Of a DNA stretch of 55,946 bases, positions 25,577 to 33,413 are shown piece after piece (position 1 is the stretch's first letter; every line of letters begins with the position of its first letter). Source of the DNA: a virus; IMG/VR virus record IMGVR_UViG_3300031772_007968, positions 1 through 55,946 of that record, one strand, 5' to 3'. A model generated the notes under the pieces. That model was not told the origin of the DNA. It made no database searches and saw only the letters and a program-made list of their open reading frames with translations. Position numbers and translations under genes: made by a program.

Positions 25577-26614
25577 ATGAGTACCATCGCAAAGACTTGG
25601 GACAACCACAGCGCTCCGACCTGGTTTGACAGTGTGAAAACAGCCGAAAGTAAGGAGGCTACTGTGCCCTCAAGAGTCGAGGCCTTCCCGAAGGATCTTG
25701 ACGAGGAAGCCATGGTCGCTGAAATGGACTGTGTGGAGAAGTGCGCCTCCGAAGGCCGCCCCTATTTCTACAAGGCCGATTGGCCAGAGGAATCCGTGTC
25801 GCAGCTCAGGGAATTCGCCTGCGCGTGCGGCGTGAAGGCCGAAGCGGCCGACGAAGCCAAAAGCGTCGACGCCGAACCCGAGGCCGAGGAAACCATGTCC
25901 AAGTCCGCCAGCACGGTGACGGCATCTGCCCAAGCGGTTCCGGCTGCCGACATGAGTGTGCTTGTAGGAGATCCGTTCCACCTCGCGGATTTGGCTCCTG
26001 AGACCAGAACTCCGAAGGAAATCAAGGAGGCCCGCAAGGCCGAGAGAATTGCCGAATGGCAGAAGCCCGTTCCCGAGCGCAAGATGGATCATCCTGATGT
26101 GATGATGACCTCCCACGCCATCATCACCGTCCCCGGCGGAGACAAGCCGATGACGAGCAGGGCAGTCGGTGTCGGGCGGGGAGAGAACAGCATCGCATCC
26201 CCCAACGCCATAGGAGAGTTCGCCAAGACCGACGACTCCGGAGAGAAGCTCCATGCGGCGGCCAAACAGCGCGATGCGGCACGCAAGGCCGAGAAGAAAC
26301 TCTGGCAGAAGGAAATGGTCGATAACGCAAAGGAGACTGGTGCGGGGGCGCTTTCGCGCGGATCGGTCTTCATGACTGAGTCCTTGAACGCCCAACCCGG
26401 CCTCAGGGGTGAGGTCTTCCCGACCAAGAGCGAGATCCCAGACCTGACCGCAGGCGAGATGCTCAAGGCCAAGGCCAATGATCACAAGGCGTCCATCAGC
26501 AGGCCCGCCGTCGACAAGAACGCATGGCAGGCCGTCCAGGGAGCGTCAAGGCACGAGATCAGCGAAATTTTCGCCCAGGAGCTTGAAAGCAAGCTGGGCA
26601 TCAAAGCCAAGTAA
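25577..26614 (+). CDS. Uncharacterised probable structural protein
   Basis: 345 residues. It has a Cys-bearing N-terminal segment (MDCVEKCASEGRPYFYKADWP, cited in part, and ACACG), an Ala/Glu/Ser linker, and a long charged helical middle (EARKAERIAEW, RKAEKKLWQKEM). It lies directly before the 505-residue gene and the portal gene, so a head-related role is likely by position. No family recognised. Confidence 0.75.
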   Translation: MSTIAKTWDNHSAPTWFDSVKTAESKEATVPSRVEAFPKDLDEEAMVAEMDCVEKCASEGRPYFYKADWPEESVSQLREFACACGVKAEAADEAKSVDAEPEAEETMSKSASTVTASAQAVPAADMSVLVGDPFHLADLAPETRTPKEIKEARKAERIAEWQKPVPERKMDHPDVMMTSHAIITVPGGDKPMTSRAVGVGRGENSIASPNAIGEFAKTDDSGEKLHAAAKQRDAARKAEKKLWQKEMVDNAKETGAGALSRGSVFMTESLNAQPGLRGEVFPTKSEIPDLTAGEMLKAKANDHKASISRPAVDKNAWQAVQGASRHEISEIFAQELESKLGIKAK

Positions 26615-26625
26615 GGAGCCGAAAA

Positions 26626-28143
26626 ATGGCAAAGTTCTTCACCAGTCCAGGCGACCTCGCCGATTGGGTGCTCGAAGCGGGCTCCCCCGACAAGGCGATT
26701 GACAGGATCGGAAACCTTCCCGGCGTGGAGGCCGGTCGGCGCCTCGACATCGAGGAGACGGTCAAGAGAATATTCTCCAAGGCCGACGCGGCCAACGCCG
26801 CCGAAGTGCTCAACGGGATTCTGGCCGGAGCTGGCATCACCGAGGAGGCGGTAAGGACCGCCGAAGCGAAGGCCGACAAGGCTCAGGCGATCGACGACCT
26901 CAGGAAATCGGGGGTCATCACGTCCGACGAGCATTCCAAGATGATCAAGGAAGCCCAGATCATGAGGCAGCCTGGCGAATACGTCATGCCGCTGCGGTTC
27001 TGCCCGAAGCTCCCCAAGCAGTCCGCTGGCCAGGGGCTCATCAGCACCTACAACTGCAGGCACTACTGCCTCGACAGCATCGTCCTAGACGACGACCCCG
27101 AGAGGGTGTATTGCGCCGAGGCCATGTGGCGCCGCCACGTCATGGACAAGTTCAGCAGGGAATGGAAGGACCGCGAAACCGGACGGTGGGTGGGCGGATA
27201 CATCAACGACAGGTTCCATGTGTTCCCGACAGCTGGGACGCCGGCGAACAAGGACGTTGACACCATGGGCGGCAACCAGATGGAACTCAGGCCAGACGAG
27301 AGGACTCGCATACCGAGGCCGCATCAGTGGTCTACCGAACGCAGGCTGCAGGAGCAGAGGGAAAAGGGTTCTGGGTACGACCTCACCGTGAACACATTCG
27401 GGAAGCAGGTCGTCAAGAAGGCGGCGGCGGACGGCGGGCTCAAGGTTGACACACTGGGGCGCCATGTCGGTTTGGACAAGATCCCGCATATGCCGAAGGC
27501 GGATGTCGTAGGACTCGTCAGCAACGATCCCAAGGACGACGTCTGGCGCTGCCCCAGTTGTTCCGCCGTCAACGTGTGGAGCAACGCGATAGGAGAGGTC
27601 TTCGCTCAGGTGCTCGGCCAAGAGGTCTATTCGCCCTCAGGATCGGCCTTCGACAACGTCTGCGGAAAGTGCCATACGGACTTCGTCAGATGGGACTCGC
27701 CGATACGGGCGGAGGTCTACACCCATGAGCCTCAGAAGAGGCCGCGCAGGACGACGGCAGGTTCCGTGGAAGAGGAGATCATCAACCTGGCTCCTGAGCG
27801 CACCACGCTTTCGGAGAAGGAACACTTTGACGGGGACGACATTGTGAAGGAGGCGTTCACGCTTGCCGTCGATCTCAAGGAACAGGGTTTGGGGAACGAG
27901 GATGCGGCAGTCGAGATGGCCAACAAGCTTTCGATTCCAGTCGCCAAGGCCGTGGCCATGCAGTCAGCCGCCCTCAGGAAGTTCGCCAGCCACGTTTCCG
28001 ACGCATACGAGATGGAAAAGGCTGCGGTTGTGAAGCCCATGGAGGGGAAACCCGCCCCTGCGGTCGTTCCCAGGAAAAGCAAGCTTTCCAAGGCCGTCGA
28101 AGAGGACGCCGCGGAACTGGGCCTAACAGATCCGGCCAAGTGA
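26626..28143 (+). CDS. Head-region protein with zinc ribbon
   Basis: 505 residues; AAGGAG precedes the ATG. The N-terminal 110 residues are helical. A central region has CRHYCLDS and many aromatic/Arg segments. A zinc ribbon is formed by CPSC (near 308) and CGKC (near 346). The C-terminal third is helical with a UBA-like look (LGNEDAAVEMANKLSIPV). It sits between the 345-residue protein and portal. It may be a structural or portal-associated protein; no family recognised. Confidence 0.75.
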   Translation: MAKFFTSPGDLADWVLEAGSPDKAIDRIGNLPGVEAGRRLDIEETVKRIFSKADAANAAEVLNGILAGAGITEEAVRTAEAKADKAQAIDDLRKSGVITSDEHSKMIKEAQIMRQPGEYVMPLRFCPKLPKQSAGQGLISTYNCRHYCLDSIVLDDDPERVYCAEAMWRRHVMDKFSREWKDRETGRWVGGYINDRFHVFPTAGTPANKDVDTMGGNQMELRPDERTRIPRPHQWSTERRLQEQREKGSGYDLTVNTFGKQVVKKAAADGGLKVDTLGRHVGLDKIPHMPKADVVGLVSNDPKDDVWRCPSCSAVNVWSNAIGEVFAQVLGQEVYSPSGSAFDNVCGKCHTDFVRWDSPIRAEVYTHEPQKRPRRTTAGSVEEEIINLAPERTTLSEKEHFDGDDIVKEAFTLAVDLKEQGLGNEDAAVEMANKLSIPVAKAVAMQSAALRKFASHVSDAYEMEKAAVVKPMEGKPAPAVVPRKSKLSKAVEEDAAELGLTDPAK

Positions 28144-28161
28144 CGGCTTCCGCCCCAGGGA

Positions 28162-28169
28162 TGTATAAT
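28162..28169 (+). promoter_or_regulatory. TGTATAAT promoter upstream of the portal gene
   Basis: TGTATAAT lies 45 nt before ATG 28215, and GTGACG at 28140-28145 is a fair -35 at 18-bp spacing. The element would start a transcript for the head module (portal onward). Confidence 0.55.
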
Positions 28170-28214
28170 GGCGGCAAGAACCCCTGCGCCGGATGACGGG
28201 GGAACGGAGAAGCC

Positions 28215-31200
28215 ATGGCCGGACAGATAATCACGAGAAACTTGGAAATGACGTTCAAGGCCCTCAGGAGCGGCATGCCCATCCCAGAGATGCCTGAAAC
28301 CCACATCATGTCCCCCGACATGAGCTCATATGCCCCGCCCGTCATGGCCAGCACCGGCAGCGGACTGGTCAAAACGGCCTCAAGCGGCATCATCTACACC
28401 CAGCCCCAGTTCTTCAGCCCCATCCACACCCCCATCAACTGGCAAATCCCGAGCAAGCGCAAGGAGCTGTACCAGTGGTCCCGCTACTATTGGGAAAACG
28501 AGCCCAAGGTTGCCACGGCGATAGAGTTCCTGTCCCGCTTCCCTGTGAATGGGTTCACACATGAGTGCAAGAACAGGCACGTTAAACGCTTCTACGACCA
28601 GTTTGCCAAGGATATCCGCCTCCTGAGGTGGCTCAGGATCATCAGCCACGAGGTGCATCTCTTGGGCGACTGTTTCCCCTTTCTTGAGATCGAATGCCGT
28701 AAGTGCGGCGGAGCGGGATACATCGGCGACCAGACGTGCGAGCACGGCGGTGGATCGTTCAAACGTCTCGTCATCCTCAATCCTGAATATGTCGAGGTGT
28801 ATTCGACCCCGTTGGTTCCCGATCCGGTCATCGCCTTCATCCCCAACGACGAGCTGAGGAACCTCGTCATGCGCCGTGGCCCAGGCCACGAGAAGCTTAC
28901 CGAGGAGCTCCGGAAGCTCATAGGAGCCGGAAAGCCCATCTCCCTCGACAACCGGTGCGTGTCCCACATCAAGTACATGGACAACGGCTACAACCGGTAC
29001 GGCGTCGGAATCGTCCGCAGGCTCTTCCCCATCCTCGCCTACAAGACGAAGCTAATGACGGCCCAGTGGATCGTCGCCGAGCGGCTCATCCTCCCGATCA
29101 AGGTTGTCAAGGTCGGAAGCGAGGAGAGGCCGGCCAGCGCCCAGGACTTGGCCAACGTGCAGGCGCAGCTTGCCCAGACGGCCAACGACCCCAACCTGAC
29201 ACTCGTCACCCACCATGCGTTCGAACTTGATTGGTTCGGTGCTTGCCACGACGACCAAACGGAAGTCCTGACAGAAACAGGGTGGAAGAAATTCACGGAT
29301 GTGACAGTGGGCGAAAAAGTTATGGGATACGATTCCCAAACCGGAACGATGAGCTATCAATTGCCCGAGGCAAGGCAAGAATACGACTACAACGGAACAA
29401 TGGTAACGATTTCTGGCAAACACATGGACGCTTGTGTGACCCCCAATCATACGATGCTTGCCAAGGTCAGAAAATGGAATAACGACAAACTTGGCTATGA
29501 TCATTCTGAATGGTGCAAGATCAGAGCCGACCAAGTTGTAGAAAACACGAAGTTCAAAGTGACGGCTGAATGGATTGGGGCCATCCCCCACGATCTTCCA
29601 TATAAGAAAATCCAGAAATTGTCACATCTCCCGTTGAATAACTATCTGACATTCCTTGGATATTTCCTTTCCGAAGGAGGATTCAAGGTTGACAACGGTG
29701 TAATCAATGCGTTCCACATTTCGCAATCCGAAGGAAGTTATTGTCTTGAGGATATTCGAAGGATAATGGGATTGCTCTCAAACAAGGTTCAAGAATCCAG
29801 GGATGAGAGAAGAGAACTGGCAAACATACAGTTCATAATCAATGACAGCGCGTTTGCAAGGGAACTTGTGACACATACTGGTCTCAAGGCTCACGAAAAG
29901 AGAATCCCAAGATGGGTTCTTGATCTTCCAAAAAGCGAATTGACAATCTTGTTGAATGCCTTGATGGCTGGAGACGGCAATGTAAGATTTTCTCCAAGCA
30001 CGTTGCCGAGGTTCAAATATTCTTCCGTATCTGAAGGACTTGCCGACGATGTATTGGAACTGACATTCAAACTTGGTTACAATTCAAAACTTGCTTTGGA
30101 AAAATCTGACAATCCTGACCACAGGGATATTTATCGCGTCTGCTGGGCATGCGAGTGCATGGAGGCGTCTGGCGGTGAAAGAACCGTCAAGGATAGGAAT
30201 ATTGGAAGAACCGAATATAACGGTAAGGTTTACTGTTTTACTATGCCGACTGGATTTCTTGTAACCCGCCGCAACGGCAAGATCGGCATTCATGGAAATT
30301 CGGGGAAGATTCTCCAAGTCACCGGAGAGTTTGAACTGATCAACCAGGAGATCCTTGACGGTCTCGGGATCAACAAGGCACTGCTTAACGGTGAAGGGCC
30401 CACATATTCGAACGCAGCGATCGGTGTCGAGGTGATGATCGACAAGCTGGAATCATGGCGGCAGGATTTGGCCGAGTGGGTCGAGCAGAAGATCTACCTT
30501 CCGCTTGCCATCATGAAAGGCTTCACCCAGAAGAACGAGTGGGGTGAGGACGAATGGGTGTATCCGCGCCTGAAGTGGAACATCATGCATCTCCGCGACC
30601 AGCAGCAGTATCGGCAGTTCATGCTGCAACTTCACGAGAAGCAGGCCATTTCAACACAGAGGCTTCTGGAATCGTTCGACATCAACTATGACGAAGAGGT
30701 CGAGCTCCTCAGGTATGAACGTGCACAGGGAGCCATTGGAGGCCCGCAGCCTGGAGCCGGCGGTCCTGGGATGGGCGGTGGGTTCGGCGGCGGGGCACCA
30801 GGCGGGATGCCCGACCTCAGCGGCCTCGGCGGCGGCGGGGGGATGCCTCCCATGCCTGAGCTTGGCGGGGCCCCTGGCGGCGGCGGGGCACCTGGCGGGG
30901 CCCCTGGCGGCATGCCCGGCGGCGGGGCTGGCGGGGCGCCCGCTCCTACGGCCGGAGCCAAACTGTCTGCGACAACGGCCAACATACAGGATTTTGGCGG
31001 GAAGGTTCTCAAGGAGAAGACTCGGGGCAAACTTGAGAAACAGAGGCAGAAACTCTTCGAGACCAATTCTGGACCGTCTAGGGATGAGAAGGGCAGGGTG
31101 ATGTTCACTGGTCCCGAAAGGCAGATCATGAAGGAGATCATCGCCTCATCCAGGAGGGGCGACATCAAGCAGCGGATCTTCCCGCAGTACCCGGTCAAGT

Positions 31201-31475
31201 TCGGATCGGAGGAATACACGATTGATTTCGCCATGCCGGACATCAAGCTTGGCGTTGAGGTGGACGGCGAACTTTTCCATTCGACGCCCGAACAGATATC
31301 CTCCGACAGGCAGAGGGATTCCAAACTCTCCTCGCTCGGTTGGACTATGCTAAGGTTCACTGACAGGGAGGTAGACTCCGAGATGAGGCAGGTCATGGAA
31401 ACGGTCATCAAATATGTGACTCAGAAAGAGGCACTTCTGAAAAGTGCATCCGAATCCCAGACTCCCCGAAAGTGA
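28215..31475 (+). CDS. Portal protein with intein and C-terminal DUF559/Vsr-like nuclease domain
   Basis: 1086 codons: N-extein 1-343, intein 344-695, C-extein 696-1086 (734 residues after splicing). The exteins look like a phage portal: NWQIPSKRKELYQWSRYYW, VATAIEFLSR, MDNGYNRYGVG and GKILQVTGEFELI. A metal-binding-like CRKCGGAG...CEHGG element lies near 160. After the portal core comes a Gly/Pro linker (about 843-915), then a domain (about 968-1070) resembling DUF559/Vsr PD-(D/E)XK nucleases: FPQYPVKFG, IDFAMPD (D1004), GVEVDGELFH (E1015, D1017), QRDSKLSSLGW and MLRFT. The portal forms the dodecameric DNA gate at one capsid vertex. Confidence 0.85.
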   Translation: MAGQIITRNLEMTFKALRSGMPIPEMPETHIMSPDMSSYAPPVMASTGSGLVKTASSGIIYTQPQFFSPIHTPINWQIPSKRKELYQWSRYYWENEPKVATAIEFLSRFPVNGFTHECKNRHVKRFYDQFAKDIRLLRWLRIISHEVHLLGDCFPFLEIECRKCGGAGYIGDQTCEHGGGSFKRLVILNPEYVEVYSTPLVPDPVIAFIPNDELRNLVMRRGPGHEKLTEELRKLIGAGKPISLDNRCVSHIKYMDNGYNRYGVGIVRRLFPILAYKTKLMTAQWIVAERLILPIKVVKVGSEERPASAQDLANVQAQLAQTANDPNLTLVTHHAFELDWFGACHDDQTEVLTETGWKKFTDVTVGEKVMGYDSQTGTMSYQLPEARQEYDYNGTMVTISGKHMDACVTPNHTMLAKVRKWNNDKLGYDHSEWCKIRADQVVENTKFKVTAEWIGAIPHDLPYKKIQKLSHLPLNNYLTFLGYFLSEGGFKVDNGVINAFHISQSEGSYCLEDIRRIMGLLSNKVQESRDERRELANIQFIINDSAFARELVTHTGLKAHEKRIPRWVLDLPKSELTILLNALMAGDGNVRFSPSTLPRFKYSSVSEGLADDVLELTFKLGYNSKLALEKSDNPDHRDIYRVCWACECMEASGGERTVKDRNIGRTEYNGKVYCFTMPTGFLVTRRNGKIGIHGNSGKILQVTGEFELINQEILDGLGINKALLNGEGPTYSNAAIGVEVMIDKLESWRQDLAEWVEQKIYLPLAIMKGFTQKNEWGEDEWVYPRLKWNIMHLRDQQQYRQFMLQLHEKQAISTQRLLESFDINYDEEVELLRYERAQGAIGGPQPGAGGPGMGGGFGGGAPGGMPDLSGLGGGGGMPPMPELGGAPGGGGAPGGAPGGMPGGGAGGAPAPTAGAKLSATTANIQDFGGKVLKEKTRGKLEKQRQKLFETNSGPSRDEKGRVMFTGPERQIMKEIIASSRRGDIKQRIFPQYPVKFGSEEYTIDFAMPDIKLGVEVDGELFHSTPEQISSDRQRDSKLSSLGWTMLRFTDREVDSEMRQVMETVIKYVTQKEALLKSASESQTPRK
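29244..30299 (+). mobile_element. Intein with LAGLIDADG endonuclease in the portal gene
   Basis: 352 codons in frame. It begins with Cys (CHDDQTEVLTETGWKKF, block A), has block B around VTPNHTMLAKV, LAGLIDADG-type helices FLGYFLSEGGF and LLNALMAGDGNV, and ends in FLVTRRNGKIGIHGN before Ser696. The penultimate residue is Gly instead of the usual His, a known variant. Splicing would join DWFGA to SGKILQV. Lower GC and different codon choice than the flanks indicate transfer. Confidence 0.9.
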
Positions 31476-31598
31476 CTTGTGTTGAGAACCCCGTTACGCA
31501 GTGGAACGATTTCCGGTATCTTTGTGAAGGGAAATCCACTGGGGATGGAGAATTGTGTCACTAGTGGATCCGATTAGTCGTTTTGGAGGCTCAAGATT

Positions 31599-33401
31599 AT
31601 GACTGATGTGGCCTTTTCCAACAGGTTGGCAAAAACCAAATTGGCCGAAAAGCCCATTGTGTGGTCGGAGGCATACACTGACAGGGCAAAATTCCTCAAG
31701 GAGCAGTTTGAGGACGTCGTGGGCGAGGGAAGCTATTTCAGGTTCGAGGGCAGGGACAGTGAAAGTGGGGACGAATATTTCGTCGTAGTAGGCCCCGCAA
31801 GAGTCAAGACTCCGATGGCGATGTTCTTTGCTGGCGTCAGGAAGCTCCCATCAGACTATGCAGCGGGCGGACTCTATTTTGCCGAAATGAAGGAGGCCAT
31901 GGAATATGCCGAGGAGACTTGGGGCGTCTCGAGGCCGAAGAACATGGGATATTTTGACGCATCCGACCTCCGCGGCATAGGCAAGCGTCTGAAGGAATGG
32001 CGCAGCGAAAAGGATGAAGGTTCCGAGAAGGCAGAGGAAGCTTCCACGTCACCGGTTATCGGAACGGGGAAAGATATTCCGGCCGCCAATCCAACCCCCT
32101 CCCAGAGCGTGACGCAGCCTGCTCAAACCACAGTGTCTGAAATCGAGAAGTCGGCCATGGCCGAACGGCGCAAGGGCAGGACGGGCTACCGGTGGTTCGA
32201 TCTCGACAACGTCATCGCGGGGAATTCCGAGTTCGAAAGGGAGTCGGCGACGCAACCCAGTCTCAAGGCCGCCCTGAACGAGGCTCTCAACGAGAGGGCG
32301 AAAAGGCGCATGCAAATCGCCAATTGGTACGGTCCCGAAAACATGGAGGCCGACTTCTACAAGATATGGCTTTCCCACAAGCCCGACGAGGGGACGTACA
32401 TGGTCGCCGTCGGTCCGTATCTCGGCACGCACTACGGTCAGGCCAAGGACAAGTTCTACATGGGTGTCAAGAAGCTCAACTTGGCCGACCAGCACGAGAT
32501 TGACGAGAAGGTCAGGAGCCTGATCGAGGAGTACGCACGCGAATATGGCGTCAGGCTGACGCGAGACGACCTCAATATCCCGCTCGACGACAAGCCCATG
32601 GTGGGCGAAATAACCGTCGGCAGGACGGGGAGACAGAAGATTTATGATTCCAGCAAATGGAAGCAGAACATCCTCGACTATTACGGCGTCGAGGACGGAA
32701 AGGGAGCTGTCTCCAAGCTGAAAGAGGAATATAAGAGGCGCAAGGCCGAATGGAAAACTCAGATGGATGCGGCATACGCCAGGAGCCAAGAGTCAGGAGA
32801 GGCGTTCATGAGCCAACAGCCGCCTCCCCCGAAGGTCGACCTTTCCAAGAGGGCGTACGGCCAGCAGCAGTTCGAGGCCGTATACCGCGAGGACAAGCCC
32901 GCCGAGGTTGAGGGCGAGGAAGCTGTCGTCAAGTTCGGTTTCGACAGCCTGCAGGAGGCGGTCGGAAGGCTTGGAGCCACGATGTGGGAGGGCGTCCCGA
33001 TGTCCGAAGTCCCGCCAACCACCTCAGAGGATCTGACAAATGCAAGGTTGGCACACGAGGAGAGAGTCAGAAGAGGAGAAACTCCCGCAGTATCAGTTCC
33101 TCCGAGAACGGCTCCGTCGAGGATCCCTCATCAGCCAGAGGTAAGAACAGAACCTGCACCGGCCGTTCCGGCTGGGAAACCGCAGGAGGCCAAGGCTCCC
33201 GCCGCAAAACCTCCTGAAAAACCTGTGACAAAGCCTCCGGTGAAAAAAGTGGAGGAAGTTCAGGAAACGGTTGACGTCCCCGACTTTTTCGCAAAGGCCG
33301 TCGAAGGTCTTGTGAAGCTCGCTCAGTCGTTCGACGAAAGGGGGATGCACGACAAGGCCGAAGAGGTGCACCGCATACTGAGGAAACACGTGGATTTCTG
33401 A
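31599..33401 (+). CDS. 600-residue head-region protein with a duplicated domain
   Basis: GGAGG precedes the ATG. Two related units are seen: one around 40-115 (EYFVVVGPARVK, MFFAGVRKL, YAEETWGVSR) and one around 240-335 (TYMVAVGPYLG, KFYMGVKKL, YAREYGVRLT). They look like tandem copies of one domain. Pro/Ala-rich linkers follow (about 485-560), and a short C-terminal helix pair (FFAKAVEGLVKLAQS) ends the protein. It lies between portal and protease/scaffold. Portal adaptor, internal or scaffold-associated roles are possible. Confidence 0.8.
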   Translation: MTDVAFSNRLAKTKLAEKPIVWSEAYTDRAKFLKEQFEDVVGEGSYFRFEGRDSESGDEYFVVVGPARVKTPMAMFFAGVRKLPSDYAAGGLYFAEMKEAMEYAEETWGVSRPKNMGYFDASDLRGIGKRLKEWRSEKDEGSEKAEEASTSPVIGTGKDIPAANPTPSQSVTQPAQTTVSEIEKSAMAERRKGRTGYRWFDLDNVIAGNSEFERESATQPSLKAALNEALNERAKRRMQIANWYGPENMEADFYKIWLSHKPDEGTYMVAVGPYLGTHYGQAKDKFYMGVKKLNLADQHEIDEKVRSLIEEYAREYGVRLTRDDLNIPLDDKPMVGEITVGRTGRQKIYDSSKWKQNILDYYGVEDGKGAVSKLKEEYKRRKAEWKTQMDAAYARSQESGEAFMSQQPPPPKVDLSKRAYGQQQFEAVYREDKPAEVEGEEAVVKFGFDSLQEAVGRLGATMWEGVPMSEVPPTTSEDLTNARLAHEERVRRGETPAVSVPPRTAPSRIPHQPEVRTEPAPAVPAGKPQEAKAPAAKPPEKPVTKPPVKKVEEVQETVDVPDFFAKAVEGLVKLAQSFDERGMHDKAEEVHRILRKHVDF

Positions 33402-33413
33402 CGGAGGAAGCAG

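Noticed and set aside
31555-31575. CACTAGTGGATCC, identical to a cloning polylinker stretch
   Set aside because: Only about 13 bp match and the flanks are ordinary phage sequence, so vector contamination is not supported; coincidence is likely.
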